Shown in pieces: positions 18,017 through 26,845 of a stretch of DNA of 64,000 bases; positions within the stretch are counted from its first letter, which is position 1, and each line of letters begins with the position of its first letter. Below the pieces are notes generated by a model. It had not been told where the DNA came from. It saw only the letters and a program-made list of their open reading frames with translations, and did no database searches. The position numbers were made by a program, and so were the translations under genes. This DNA is from Roseicella aerolata (GTDB lineage Bacteria > Pseudomonadota > Alphaproteobacteria > Acetobacterales > Acetobacteraceae): contig NZ_JAJAQI010000035.1 in assembly GCF_020523605.1 (NCBI RefSeq), positions 1 to 64,000 of the forward strand, written 5' to 3'.

Positions 18017-18123
18017 GGTGAATGCCGGGGAGGGGGCTACCCTCTCCGGACACGTCCGGATTGCGGGCCGGATGGGGCCGCGCACCCTGCGCCGGGGTGC
18101 CCGCGGCCCTGCCACCGCCATGG

Positions 18124-18197
18124 TGGAAGGCGCTCATCCCAGAACGCCTTCCATGAGTGGTCATGCTTGCCGGGCGCGATCCGCCCTTGCGGCGGAT
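18124..18197. terminator. Two hairpins between convergent genes
   Basis: In the 257-base gap between the thiolase and a convergent Bug gene there are two perfect inverted repeats: 18124-18132/18145-18153 (TGGAAGGCG arms, 12-base loop) and 18179-18185/18191-18197 (ATCCGCC arms, 5-base loop). No U-tracts; probably RNA-level boundaries for both transcripts. Confidence 0.4.
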
Positions 18198-18273
18198 GGC
18201 CCGGAAGGCTGATTGCGCGGTCCGCCGCAGGTTGCTGGCCGCCGTGCGGAGGCTCGCCTTGCCGCAACCTGCC

Positions 18274-19269
18274 CTAGCCGACCGTGATGCGCGCCTCTCG
18301 CACCACCCGGCCCCATTTCTCCCGTTCCGCCCGCACGAAATTCGCGAACTCCGCCGGGCTCGACGCGGCCGGGTCGGCCCCCGCGCCGGCCATGCGCTGC
18401 CGGACGGCGGGCTGGGCGACGGCGTCGCGCACCGCCGCGTTGAGCTTCCCGATCACATCCGCAGGCGTCTGCGCCGGCGCCACGAGGCCGCCCCAGGAAC
18501 TCGCCTGCGCGGCCGGCAGCCCCGCCTCGCCGACGGTCGGCACATCGGGCAGCAAGGGGTGCCGCTTCGCGCCCGTGACGGCGAGCGCCCGGATCCGGCC
18601 GTCATTGATCTGGCCGATCGCGCTGGCGATCTGGTCCACCATCAGCTGGATGTTGCCGGCGACGAGGTCGTTCATCGCCGGGCCGCTGCCGCGATAAGGG
18701 ACATGCAGGAGTTCGATCCCCGCTGCGAGGCGGAAGAGCTCCGTCGCCGCATGGGTGGTCGTCCCCGCGCCCGAGGAGGCGTAGGAGATGACGCCCGGAT
18801 TCTCCTTCGCATGGCGGAGGAATTCGGGCAGCGTCCGCACGGGGAGGCTGTTGGTGACGGTGATGACGAGATCCGTGGCGAAGGCCAGGGAGACCGGGGC
18901 GAAATCGCGGGCCGGATCGAAGGGCATCTGCGGATAGAGATGCGGCGCGATGGAGAGCAGGCCGGTGGTCGCCATCAGGACCGTGTAGCCGTCGGGCGGT
19001 GCCTTCGCGACGCTGTCGGCGCCGATCAGCCCACCGGACCCGCTGCGGTTCTCGATGACGACGGTCTGGCCGAGCGTCTGCCCCATCCGCTCCCCCAGGA
19101 TGCGGGCGGCGACATCGGTCGAGCCGCCGGCGGCAAAGGGTACGACGAGGCGCACGGTCTGCTCCGGCCATGCGCCCGGCCGCGAGGAGCGGCGCTGTGC
19201 CGTCGCGGCAATGGGCAGGAGCGATACGGCACTAGCCGAGAGCACAAGAGCGCGACGTCGCATGCGCAT
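18274..19269 (-). CDS. Bug/TctC-family periplasmic binding protein
   Basis: 331 aa. Leader MRMRRRALVLSASAVSLLPI, cleaved near residue 24 (ATAQ). The mature part shows VPFAAGGSTDVAARIL, ENRSGSGGLIGADSVA, PPDGYTVLMAT and VPYRGSGPAMNDLVAG, all canonical for the family. ATG 19269 is used (a second ATG follows at 19263). It is monocistronic: a convergent thiolase lies on one side and a divergent TPR protein on the other. No permease is present, so the ligand is unknown. Confidence 0.88.
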   Translation of the reverse strand: MRMRRRALVLSASAVSLLPIAATAQRRSSRPGAWPEQTVRLVVPFAAGGSTDVAARILGERMGQTLGQTVVIENRSGSGGLIGADSVAKAPPDGYTVLMATTGLLSIAPHLYPQMPFDPARDFAPVSLAFATDLVITVTNSLPVRTLPEFLRHAKENPGVISYASSGAGTTTHAATELFRLAAGIELLHVPYRGSGPAMNDLVAGNIQLMVDQIASAIGQINDGRIRALAVTGAKRHPLLPDVPTVGEAGLPAAQASSWGGLVAPAQTPADVIGKLNAAVRDAVAQPAVRQRMAGAGADPAASSPAEFANFVRAEREKWGRVVREARITVG

Positions 19270-19629
19270 GGGTAGGATCCCCCCTGGTTGTGGAGGGGCC
19301 AGACTCGCATGCCTAAAACCATGAAATAAGACCCAAAATCCGCTCGGCCTCGCAAGCTGACGCAAGTTTGCTTGGAATATTGTTCCTAATAATTCAACTA
19401 AAGATTGGGAATGCGGCCACGAACGCCTCGTGTAATAGATAGACGCAGATCAGCATGAGTGGTTGCGATGGCCGTCCCTGGCGAAGGTCTGTTGCTTCAT
19501 CGATATTTCAGTGGTTGCCATGTCTGGAACTCTCCACTGCAAAAGAGGTACGAAGCAGCCGTGGTGCAACCATCGCCTGTCTCCGGGGTCGCATCGGGAG
19601 CCTCGCATGTGTGGGGGCCGGTGACCGGG
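19270..19629. other. 360-base divergent control region
   Basis: This lies between a Bug gene (minus) and the TPR/TAXI pair (plus). It contains an AT-rich stretch around 19360-19410, unusual for this window, with a partial palindrome GGAATATTGTTCC at 19374-19386. The word AGTGGTTGC occurs twice (about 19459 and 19509). This may be the promoter/operator region of one or both genes; no regulator is assigned. Confidence 0.35.
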
Positions 19630-20169
19630 ATGCGGAGTTTTCTTCTGGCAGGAATGGCGGCCTTTCTGGTCTGTATTACAAGCTCTCACGCCGCGGCTCA
19701 CGCGGGTACTTTGCCGCTCGATCGGCAGAAGGCGGGCTCCCCGGCGCCTGCGGCTTTCGGCCCCTGGATGGCTGCTCCTGCCGCGCGCCACGTCCCCTCC
19801 GGCGACATGCCGGAACCGGTCTTCCTCCTCGCCCAGGCTGGGCCGTCCCCGGCGCTGCCGTCGCTGGTCCTGCCCCCCGCCGCGACCACCGATCCGCCCA
19901 TGTTCGCCTCGCTGATGCAGATGGGGGATTCGGCCATGGTGCGCGGCGACATCACGCGCGCCCGTGCCCTGTATGAGCGGGCCGCGACCATTCATCCCGC
20001 CTCCTCGGCGGCGCTCATCGCGGCCGGCAAGACCTATGATCCGAACATCCTGCGGCTCTTCAGCGGGGCCGGCGGCCTCGCCGACGTGGCCAGGGCCAGG
20101 GCCTGGTATGAGCGGGCCCGGGCGCTCGGCGATGCCAGCGCCGAGAACCTGCTGGCCTCCCTCCGCTGA
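19630..20169 (+). CDS. Exported TPR/Sel1-like protein
   Basis: 179 aa. Signal peptide MRSFLLAGMAAFLVCITSSH with a likely cut after HAAAHA. After a Pro/Ala-rich segment (about 30-95) there are two Sel1/TPR-like helical repeats: SLMQMGDSAMVRGDITRARA with LYERAA, and LADVARARAWYERARALGDA. The start at ATG 19630 fits the signal peptide; GTG 19621 in the same frame is possible. The TAXI-type binding protein begins 34 bases downstream, so the two are probably one operon and may function together in the periplasm. No enzyme motif. Confidence 0.68.
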   Translation: MRSFLLAGMAAFLVCITSSHAAAHAGTLPLDRQKAGSPAPAAFGPWMAAPAARHVPSGDMPEPVFLLAQAGPSPALPSLVLPPAATTDPPMFASLMQMGDSAMVRGDITRARALYERAATIHPASSAALIAAGKTYDPNILRLFSGAGGLADVARARAWYERARALGDASAENLLASLR

Positions 20170-20203
20170 CCCCTCCGGCACACTTCGACAAAGGAGCAGA
20201 CCC

Positions 20204-21184
20204 ATGAACCGCCGCAGCCTGCTTGCCGGTCTCGTCACCGGTCTCGCCTGCCCCGCCCTGGCCAGGGCCCAGGCGATACCGAATTCGGCCGCCGCGGCGA
20301 ATGCCAATGTGCTGGGCGTGATCTCCGGCGGGCTGGATGGCACCTACACGCGCTTCGCGGCCGATCTCGCGGCGGTGCTGGACGGCGTCGACGGGCTCCG
20401 CATCCTGCCGATCATCGGCAAGGGGTCGCTGCAGAATCTATCGGACCTGCTCTATCTGCGCGGCGTCGATCTCGCCATCGTCCAGTCGGACGTGCTGGCC
20501 GCGGCGGCGCAGCAGCGCGTCTTCCCGCGGATCGAGCAGCAGGTGCAGTACGTCACCAAGCTGTATGATGAGGAGGTGCATGTCTTTGCCCGGCCGGGCA
20601 TCGAACAGCTCTCCGACCTCGGCGGCCAGTTGGTCAGCATGGACAATCCCGGGTCCGGCACGGCGATGACGGCGACGTTGCTCTTCTCCCGCCTCGGGAT
20701 CCCGGTGCAGCCGGTCTACGCCGCGACGGTCGATGCGACGGAGAAGCTGCGCCGGGGCGAGATCGCCGCCATGGTGCGGGTCACCGGCAAGCCGGCGCGC
20801 TTCACGACGCCGCTGCCCGAGGGCGCGCGGCTGCTCTCCGTGCCGCTCTCCGAGGCGCTGCTGGAGACCTACCTGCCCGCGAGCTTCACCGCAGCCGACT
20901 ACCCCGCCGTCATTCCCGCCGGCGAGACGGTGGAGACCATCGCCGTCGGCGCCGTCCTGGCCGCCTTCAACCACCAGAATGCCGACCGGCGCGACCGGCT
21001 GATGCGCTTCGCCCGCGCGCTGTCCCTCAAATTCGAATCCTTCATGCGCCCGCCGCGGCATCCCAAGTGGCGCGAGGTGAATCTGGAGGCGGGCGTGCCG
21101 GGCTGGACGAAATTCGGCGCCGAGCCGGCGCGCCAGGCGCCGCGGCGCCCGCGGCGCGGGCCCGAGGGAACCGAGCAAGGCTAG
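20204..21184 (+). CDS. TAXI-family TRAP transporter solute-binding protein
   Basis: 326 aa. Leader MNRRSLLAGLVTGLACPALA (twin-Arg). TAXI motifs include GVISGGLDGTYTRFAADLAA, VDLAIVQSDVL, VQYVTKLYDEEVHVFARPGI and LVSMDNPGSGTAMTATLLF. TAXI proteins usually serve TRAP permeases of the fused QM type, but none is encoded here. The C-terminal 25 residues are a Arg/Pro/Glu-rich tail atypical of the family. The stop TAG lies in the first bases of a dispersed repeat (CTAGAGCAGATC), so the tail may have been created when the repeat arrived. AAGGAG precedes ATG 20204. Confidence 0.87.
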   Translation: MNRRSLLAGLVTGLACPALARAQAIPNSAAAANANVLGVISGGLDGTYTRFAADLAAVLDGVDGLRILPIIGKGSLQNLSDLLYLRGVDLAIVQSDVLAAAAQQRVFPRIEQQVQYVTKLYDEEVHVFARPGIEQLSDLGGQLVSMDNPGSGTAMTATLLFSRLGIPVQPVYAATVDATEKLRRGEIAAMVRVTGKPARFTTPLPEGARLLSVPLSEALLETYLPASFTAADYPAVIPAGETVETIAVGAVLAAFNHQNADRRDRLMRFARALSLKFESFMRPPRHPKWREVNLEAGVPGWTKFGAEPARQAPRRPRRGPEGTEQG

Positions 21185-21327
21185 AGCAGATCGCGGAGGG
21201 GCGTGAGCGTGAATGCACCGCAGTGTGAATCTGCTCTAAAAACAGCGCTCTACAGCGGATTGGCGTTCAGTTTTGAACGCCAATCCGCTGTAGAAAGTCG
21301 CTCCCGGAGCGTGCACGCCCGGGAGCG
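21182..21327. repeat. Compound palindromic repeat, copy 1
   Basis: Three nested or adjacent inverted repeats. (a) 21182-21191/21229-21238, TAGAGCAGAT with its complement. (b) A 21-bp perfect stem, 21249-21269/21274-21294, with a 4-base loop. (c) 21299-21307/21319-21327, CGCTCCCGG with its complement. A second copy lies at 42064-42166. Stem (b) differs from copy 2 at three consecutive positions, with matching changes on the opposite arm. It begins at the stop codon of the TAXI gene. The rest of the gap to 21515 holds nothing else I recognise. Confidence 0.85.
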
Positions 21328-21515
21328 AAACCCTGTGCTGAAAACAACGACCCGCGCCGGATTGGCGTCCAGCCCCGCGTGCCAGTCCGTGGGGACGCGG
21401 CTTCCTGCCGGGATGGTGGTGGCCTGCCGGCGAGCATGGCCATCCCAGCAGGCCGGGGGGCTCCGCCTGCGGGCAGGCCCCGGTCCCGGCAGGCGACGTT
21501 GCCTCCTCCGCCCGA

Positions 21516-22628
21516 TCAGCAGAAATGCGCTCCCCGCGTCTCCACCGGCAACAGGTAGACGCTCTGGCTCGCGGTCATCAGCAACTGGTTCCGCCGCGTG
21601 CCGCCGAAGCAGAGATTGGCGCAGATCTCGGGCAGCCTGATCAGCCCGATGCGCTGCCCGTCCGGGGCGAAGACATGCACGCCGTCATAGCCATCCCCCA
21701 CCCAGCCGGCGCCGACCCAGACATTGCCGGCTTCGTCGCAGCGCAGCCCGTCGCCGAAGCCGGATTTCCCCTGGTACTCCATATCGGCGAAGGTGCGGGC
21801 ATTGGTCAGCCGCGGCCCGTCCACATCGAAGCCCCAGATGATGTTCTTCGCCTCCTCGTAATGCGACCGGCCACTGTCGGCCACGTAGAGCCGGCGGTAG
21901 TCGGGCGAGAAGCAGAGACCGTTCGGCTTGAAGGGCTGGTCCGCCACCTTCGTCACCTGCCCGCTCTGCGCGTCGATCCGGTAGATCGCCTCCTTGATGA
22001 AGGGGCGGGGGCTGTTCGCCGCTTCCGGCACGCGCTGGCCCTCATAGTTCATCAGCGCGCCATAGCCGGGGTCGGTGAACCAGAGGCTGCCATCGGCGGG
22101 ATGCACCACGCCGTCATTCGGTGCGTTGAAGGGCCCGTCCGGCCCGCGCGCCGCCAGCACCGTGATCCGCCCGTCCGGCTCGTAGCGCACCACGTCCCGA
22201 TGATAGTGGCGGAAGGCGATCTGCCGCCCCTCCCGGTCGAAGGTATTGCCGTTGGAGAAGCCGGAAGGGCTGCGGAAGCGGCGATGGACGGAGAGGTCCT
22301 CCTCATTCATTCGGAGGCATTCGTCATTCGGGATGTCGGACCAGACCCAGAAGCGGCCGGTCGCGTGCCAGGCCGGGCCCTCGGCCCAGGCATAGCCGGT
22401 GGCGACGCGGCGGATGGCGCTGTTGCCGAGCGGCGCGGTGAAGCGCTTCCTGTCCAGCGTGACGATGTCGGCATCCGGATAGCGCGCCGGCGGGGCATTG
22501 CGGCCGTAGTCGCGCTGGGCGCTGGCCGGGATGGCAGCGCCGGCGGCGATGGCGCCGGCAAGGCCGCCGAGCACGGCGCGGCGCGGCGGTGCGGCGCGGT
22601 CGCGCGCCTCCGGCGAGAGCTTTGGCAT
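21516..22628 (-). CDS. SMP-30/gluconolactonase-family lactonase (exported)
   Basis: 370 aa six-bladed beta-propeller. N-terminal Tat-type leader (PPRRAVLGGLAGAIAAGAAI, ASA cleavage near residue 37). Metal-site elements of the SMP-30 fold are seen: WAEGPAWHATGRFWVWSDIP (Glu ligand), FSNGNTFDREGR (Asn), FNAPNDGVVHPADGSLWFTD and VADSGR. It probably hydrolyses a sugar lactone or another lactone in the periplasm. ATG 22628 has GGGAGG upstream; the earlier frame is short shadow. Isolated gene. Confidence 0.87.
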   Translation of the reverse strand: MPKLSPEARDRAAPPRRAVLGGLAGAIAAGAAIPASAQRDYGRNAPPARYPDADIVTLDRKRFTAPLGNSAIRRVATGYAWAEGPAWHATGRFWVWSDIPNDECLRMNEEDLSVHRRFRSPSGFSNGNTFDREGRQIAFRHYHRDVVRYEPDGRITVLAARGPDGPFNAPNDGVVHPADGSLWFTDPGYGALMNYEGQRVPEAANSPRPFIKEAIYRIDAQSGQVTKVADQPFKPNGLCFSPDYRRLYVADSGRSHYEEAKNIIWGFDVDGPRLTNARTFADMEYQGKSGFGDGLRCDEAGNVWVGAGWVGDGYDGVHVFAPDGQRIGLIRLPEICANLCFGGTRRNQLLMTASQSVYLLPVETRGAHFC

Positions 22629-23038
22629 CCTGTTTCCTCCCGAGATCACCGATGCCGGGCGGCATGGCGTGGCGGCAGCGTCGCATGGCCGGGCGTGCCG
22701 GCGGCAAGCGGTCGCTGCGGTGGCAGGCTTCGCGATCCGGTGTGCGCTGTGCAGGACCCTGGGCCAGGCTGTCGCGCGGCTGGAGACCTGAATCCCGCCG
22801 CTGCAGCGTGGGGCTGGAGGAGGTGCGCGTGCTGCGCGGCCTCGGCGCGCCGGATCGTGGCCGCGCGGCCTTCCGCGTCATGCCCTTCCTGCGCCGGAAC
22901 CCTGCCGCCGCCATCCGGCAGGCGGCCGGGACGCAGGGCGCGGGGTTCCGCGGCGGCATCCCGAAGGTTGCCGATAGGACGCCTGTGATGCAGGCGAGCG
23001 GGCCGGCGGGTTGATCCCATGCCGGCCCGCAACGCTCC
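22629..23038. other. 410-base gene-free region
   Basis: Between the SMP-30 gene and the SBP_bac_5 gene, both on the minus strand. The frames that cross it have no ribosome sites or family features. It should hold the SMP-30 promoter and the end of the SBP transcript; no strong hairpin with a U-run was seen. Confidence 0.35.
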
Positions 23039-24667
23039 TCAGCCCAGCGTCGTCAGGTCCTGGAACCAGTGCTGCGCCTGGGTGTAGCCGCGCACCGCCC
23101 GGCCGAGGGCGCGCGGGTTGGTGTCGTGCACCACGAAGACCAGCAGCGCCTGGTCCACCACGCGCTCATGCACCCTGGCCATCAGCCGGTCCACCTCGGC
23201 GGGGTCGAAGGTGTTGAGCGCCGTGTCGATCAGCCGGTCGGTCTCGGCATCCCTGTAGTGCGACCAGTTCACGCCCGTCGGCGCCACCTGATTGGAGTGG
23301 AAGAACCGCACCAGCGCATAGAGCGGGTCGCTGGTCACATAGGCGACGTTGTTCGCGGTGATGGCGCCGCCGCGGGCGATCTCGCCGGCCGCGCCCTGGC
23401 GCCAGCAGGTGTAGAGCACTTCCAACTCCACCGCCTGGAATTCGACCTCGATCCCCACCTCCCGCCAGGCGGACTGGATGTATTCGTTCATCGGCATGGA
23501 CAGCATCTGCCCGCTGCCGCCGGTGGCGATCAGGAATTTCGTGCGCAGCGGGCTGCCGCGGGAGATGCCGGCCTCCGCCAGCAGCTTCCGCGCGGCATCC
23601 ACATCGTATCTCACCTGGAATTCCGGCCGGCCGAACCAGGGGGAGGAGGGATCGACGACCCCGGCCGCGGGCTTGGCCAGCCCGTTCATCAGCGCGACGA
23701 CCTCATCGCGGTTGATGGCGAGGTTGGCGGCGCGGCGCAGCCGGAGATCGCGCCAGGGCGAGCCTTCCAGCAGGCTCAGATGGTAGTTCCAGACATGCGG
23801 CGTGACATTCTCCATGATCCGCATGCCGGCCTGCCGCAGCCTCGGCACCAGGTCGGGCGCCGGCGTCTCGATCAGGTCCACCTGTCCGGTCAGCAGGGCG
23901 TTGGTCCGTGTCACCGCCTCCGGCGCCACCACCAGCACCAGCCGGTCCAGCTTCGGCATCCGCGCCGGGTTCCAGTAGCCGGGGTTCCGCACCAGCTCCG
24001 CCCGCTCCCGCGGTACGAGGCGCGCCAGGCGGAAGGGGCCGGTGCCGGAGGGCGCTTCCGCGAAGCGCTCCCAGCTCCGCCCCAGCTTCTCGTACTGCGC
24101 CGGGGAGGAGATCAGGAACCACAGCATCTGGTAGGGGAAGATGCTGTCCACCGTCCTGGTGGTGACCTCCACCGTCATGGCGTCGATCTTGCGCCAGGCG
24201 GCGACGGAGGGCAGGCGCGGCCGCACCTGGGCGGCCTGGCGGTTGTCGAAATGCGGTGCCTGCGGGTTCAGCACCTTCTCGAAATTCCAGATCACCGCAT
24301 CGGCGTCGAAATCAGAACCGTCATGGAATTTCACGCCCTGGCGGAGGCGGAAGACCCATTTCGTACGATCGGCCGGGTCGGCCTCCCAACTCGTCGCCAG
24401 GCCGGGCACCAGCTTCCCGGGCCGGTCGGCTACATCCATCTCCCAGGCCACCAACGGGTCATAGAGGGTGTAGCCGGTGAACTGGTAGGCGCCGGCGCCG
24501 CGGTCCGGCTGGCCGGTGGTCTGCGGGATGTCGGCCATGGAGATGCCGTAGCGCAGCACACGCTCCGCGCCCTGCGCGGCGGCGGGGCTGATTGCCCAAG
24601 GCTCGGGCAGGGTGGGCAGGGCGGCGAGGCCAGTGGCGCCCAGCAGGGCACGGCGGGAGAGGGACAT
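23039..24667 (-). CDS. ABC transporter substrate-binding protein, family 5 (peptide/opine/nickel type)
   Basis: 542 aa, a full SBP_bac_5 receptor. Leader MSLSRRALLGATGLAALPTL. Family blocks: YTLYDPLVAWE, KLVPGLATSWE, WVFRLRQGVKFHDGSDFDAD (the SBP_bac_5 signature), LNPQAPHFDNRQ, APSGTGPFRL, and RRAANLAINRDEVV. It probably binds a peptide or another amine-containing compound in the periplasm. No permease or ATPase genes adjoin, so the transporter partner is elsewhere or it acts as an orphan. The methyltransferase gene lies upstream on the same strand with 64 bases between. Confidence 0.9.
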   Translation of the reverse strand: MSLSRRALLGATGLAALPTLPEPWAISPAAAQGAERVLRYGISMADIPQTTGQPDRGAGAYQFTGYTLYDPLVAWEMDVADRPGKLVPGLATSWEADPADRTKWVFRLRQGVKFHDGSDFDADAVIWNFEKVLNPQAPHFDNRQAAQVRPRLPSVAAWRKIDAMTVEVTTRTVDSIFPYQMLWFLISSPAQYEKLGRSWERFAEAPSGTGPFRLARLVPRERAELVRNPGYWNPARMPKLDRLVLVVAPEAVTRTNALLTGQVDLIETPAPDLVPRLRQAGMRIMENVTPHVWNYHLSLLEGSPWRDLRLRRAANLAINRDEVVALMNGLAKPAAGVVDPSSPWFGRPEFQVRYDVDAARKLLAEAGISRGSPLRTKFLIATGGSGQMLSMPMNEYIQSAWREVGIEVEFQAVELEVLYTCWRQGAAGEIARGGAITANNVAYVTSDPLYALVRFFHSNQVAPTGVNWSHYRDAETDRLIDTALNTFDPAEVDRLMARVHERVVDQALLVFVVHDTNPRALGRAVRGYTQAQHWFQDLTTLG

Positions 24668-24731
24668 GCGGGTTCCCGGTCTGGTGGCGCGGCACCGGGA
24701 GGCAAGCGCCGTGCCGGCACTGGCCGTCCCG

Positions 24732-25448
24732 CTAAACCCCCTCGACCACCACCACCCGGCGCCGTTGCGCCGGCACCGCGCCGGCGGGGATCGCCTCGCA
24801 GTAGTCCTTCGCCGCTTCCATCAGCATCACGCCGGCGAAGCCCGGGCAGAGGCTGCGGCCCAGCCCCTCCCAGACACGGGCGCCGCGCAGCAGCAGGCGC
24901 GTCCGGAAGGGCGGGACGAAGAGCGCGGTGTCGCGCCGCTCCACCACGAACATCTGCCGCCGCAGCAGCCCTTCCAGCTGGCCGGGCGAATAGGGTTGGC
25001 CATGGCCGAAGGGGGTTCGCTCCAGATGCGCCCAGAGGCCGAGCCGGTTCGGCACCACCACGATCAGCCTGCCGTCATCCTTCAGGACCCGCCAAGCCTC
25101 CCGCAGCATCCGCCGGGCGTTCTCGGCGGTCTCCAGCCCATGCACCAGCAGGATCCGGTCGAACATCAGGTCGGGGAAGGGGAGGGCGTCCTCCTCCGCG
25201 ATTGCGGTGCAGGAGGCGGCGCTGCGCGGCCAGCGCCAGCGCGGCAGGTGGGTCGGCACGGTGGCGACACAGCGTGCCGCTTCTGCCCGCCAGAGCCTGA
25301 GGAAAGGGCTGGCATAGCCGAGGCCGAGCACCGCCCGGCCGGGCAGGCTGGGCCAGAACGCGCGCAGCCGGTCGCGCAGCAGGCGCGCCGTCACCAGCCC
25401 CGCCGGGGTGGCGTAGAAATTCCCCAGGCCGTGGACCTCGTGGCTCAT
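24732..25448 (-). CDS. Class I SAM-dependent methyltransferase
   Basis: 238 aa with a Methyltransf_11-type fold: motif I VLGLGYASPFLRLW (about 40-53), acidic post-I region, IAEEDALPFPDLMFDRILLV (motif II-III, about 83-102), AWRVLKDDGRLIVVVPN (motif IV). The C-terminal part (GLGRSLCPGFAGVMLMEAAK) resembles alphaproteobacterial methyltransferases encoded next to gloB. It is divergent from gloB with only 59 bases between starts, a pairing common in this class and of unknown logic. Substrate unknown. Confidence 0.85.
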   Translation of the reverse strand: MSHEVHGLGNFYATPAGLVTARLLRDRLRAFWPSLPGRAVLGLGYASPFLRLWRAEAARCVATVPTHLPRWRWPRSAASCTAIAEEDALPFPDLMFDRILLVHGLETAENARRMLREAWRVLKDDGRLIVVVPNRLGLWAHLERTPFGHGQPYSPGQLEGLLRRQMFVVERRDTALFVPPFRTRLLLRGARVWEGLGRSLCPGFAGVMLMEAAKDYCEAIPAGAVPAQRRRVVVVEGV

Positions 25449-25507
25449 GCCATGGATATAGAGCGCCCAGGGCCCCCGTTGCAGCGGGGCCCGAGGAGGA
25501 GCCCGAC

Positions 25508-26236
25508 ATGCCGCTCTCGGTCACGCCCGTGCCGTGTCTTTCCGACAACTACATCTGGCTGCTGCAGGACCAGGCGACCGGGGCGGTCGCGATCTGCGAC
25601 CCGGGGGAGGCGGGGCCGGCCATCGCCGCGGTGGAAAGGCTGGGCCGCAGGCTCGACCTGATCCTGCTCACCCACCACCATGGCGACCACATCGCCGGGG
25701 TCGGCGAGGTGCAGGCGAAGTTTGGCGGCCGGATCGTCGGCGCGGCGGCCGATGCGCACCGCCTGCCGAAGCTCGACCAGGCGGTGCGGGAGGGGGAGGC
25801 GGTTACGCTCGGCGAGAGCCGTGCGAGGGTGATCGACACGCCGGGCCACACCGTCGGGCACATCGCCTTCCATTTCGCGGAAGGCGGGGTGCTGCTCTGC
25901 GGCGATACGCTGTTCTCCCTTGGTTGCGGGCGGCTGCTGGAGGGAAATGCGGCGCAGATGTTCGACAGCCTGGCGAAGCTCGTCGCCCTGCCGGAGGACA
26001 CGCTGGTCTGCTGCGGGCATGAGTATACCGAGAGCAATGCCCGCTTCGCCCTGACGGTGGAGCCGGGGAATGCCGCGCTGCGGGCGCGGGTGGAGGAGGC
26101 GCGGGCGCAGCGCGCCGCCGGCAAGCCCACCGTGCCGACCACCATCGGGCAGGAGCGGGCGGCGAATCCCTTCCTCCGCGCCGGCGATGTGGCGCGGCTG
26201 GCGGCGATCCGCAGCGCCAAGGACAGCTTCCGCTGA
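25508..26236 (+). CDS. gloB: Hydroxyacylglutathione hydrolase (glyoxalase II)
   Basis: 242 aa metallo-beta-lactamase fold. The binuclear metal motif THHHGDH has His56, His58, Asp60 and His61; further ligands are in DTPGHTVGH, GDTLF and GHEYTESN. The C-terminal HAGH domain (about 165-242) contains the glutathione-binding segment TTIGQERAANPFLR. It hydrolyses S-lactoylglutathione to lactate and glutathione, finishing methylglyoxal detoxification. ATG 25508 follows GAGGAGG. A cupin gene follows immediately. Confidence 0.95.
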   Translation: MPLSVTPVPCLSDNYIWLLQDQATGAVAICDPGEAGPAIAAVERLGRRLDLILLTHHHGDHIAGVGEVQAKFGGRIVGAAADAHRLPKLDQAVREGEAVTLGESRARVIDTPGHTVGHIAFHFAEGGVLLCGDTLFSLGCGRLLEGNAAQMFDSLAKLVALPEDTLVCCGHEYTESNARFALTVEPGNAALRARVEEARAQRAAGKPTVPTTIGQERAANPFLRAGDVARLAAIRSAKDSFR

Positions 26237-26283
26237 ACCCGGGGCTGCCGGACCTGCGCGATCCGGGGCTCGATCCGGCGGCG

Positions 26284-26694
26284 GTGATCGCCGCCCTGGG
26301 CCTCGCCCCGCATCCGGAGGGCGGGCATTACCGGGAGATCTGGCGGGACAGCCCGCCGGGCGGCGGGCGCGGTGCCGGGACCGCCATCTACTACCTGCTC
26401 GCGGCGGGTGAGCGCAGCCACTGGCACCGGGTGGACGCCGCCGAGGCCTGGCACTGGTATGCCGGCGGGCCGCTCCTTCTCTCCCTCTCGGCCGACGGGC
26501 GGGAGGCGGAGGAGGTGCGGCTCGGTCCCGATCTGGGGGCCGGGGAACGGCCCTTCGCCCTGGTGCCGGCCGGCTGCTGGCAGGCCGCGGCGCCGCTCGG
26601 GCGCTGGACGCTGGTGGGCTGCACGGTGAGCCCGGCCTTCGACTTCGCGGGCTTCGAGATGGCGCCGCCCGGCTGGCGGCCGGGGGTGGGCTGA
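26284..26694 (+). CDS. Cupin-fold DUF985 protein
   Basis: 136 aa. It has the DUF985 opening LGLAPHPEGGHYREIWRD, then AIYYLLAAGERSHWHRVDAA and EAWHWYAGGPLLLSLS, and ends VGCTVSPAFDFAGFEMA. The protein is a single-domain cupin of unknown activity; relatives are RmlC-like and may bind sugars. The start is uncertain: GTG 26284 has no ribosome site, and the frame is open back to the gloB stop region, where a non-ATG codon could couple it to gloB (CTGA at 26233). Probably co-transcribed with gloB. Confidence 0.82.
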   Translation: MIAALGLAPHPEGGHYREIWRDSPPGGGRGAGTAIYYLLAAGERSHWHRVDAAEAWHWYAGGPLLLSLSADGREAEEVRLGPDLGAGERPFALVPAGCWQAAAPLGRWTLVGCTVSPAFDFAGFEMAPPGWRPGVG

Positions 26695-26845
26695 CCGCCG
26701 GCCGCGCTGCCATGGGCTCGTCCCGACAAGGCCGGACCGCCCGGCCCGCGTCATCAGGCGCGCCGGAGGGGCGAGGACCCGGCGGCGAGAGCGGCCACCA
26801 TGCGGAGCCAACCACCCTCCGCGGGCGCTGAAAATCCCTGAGTGC

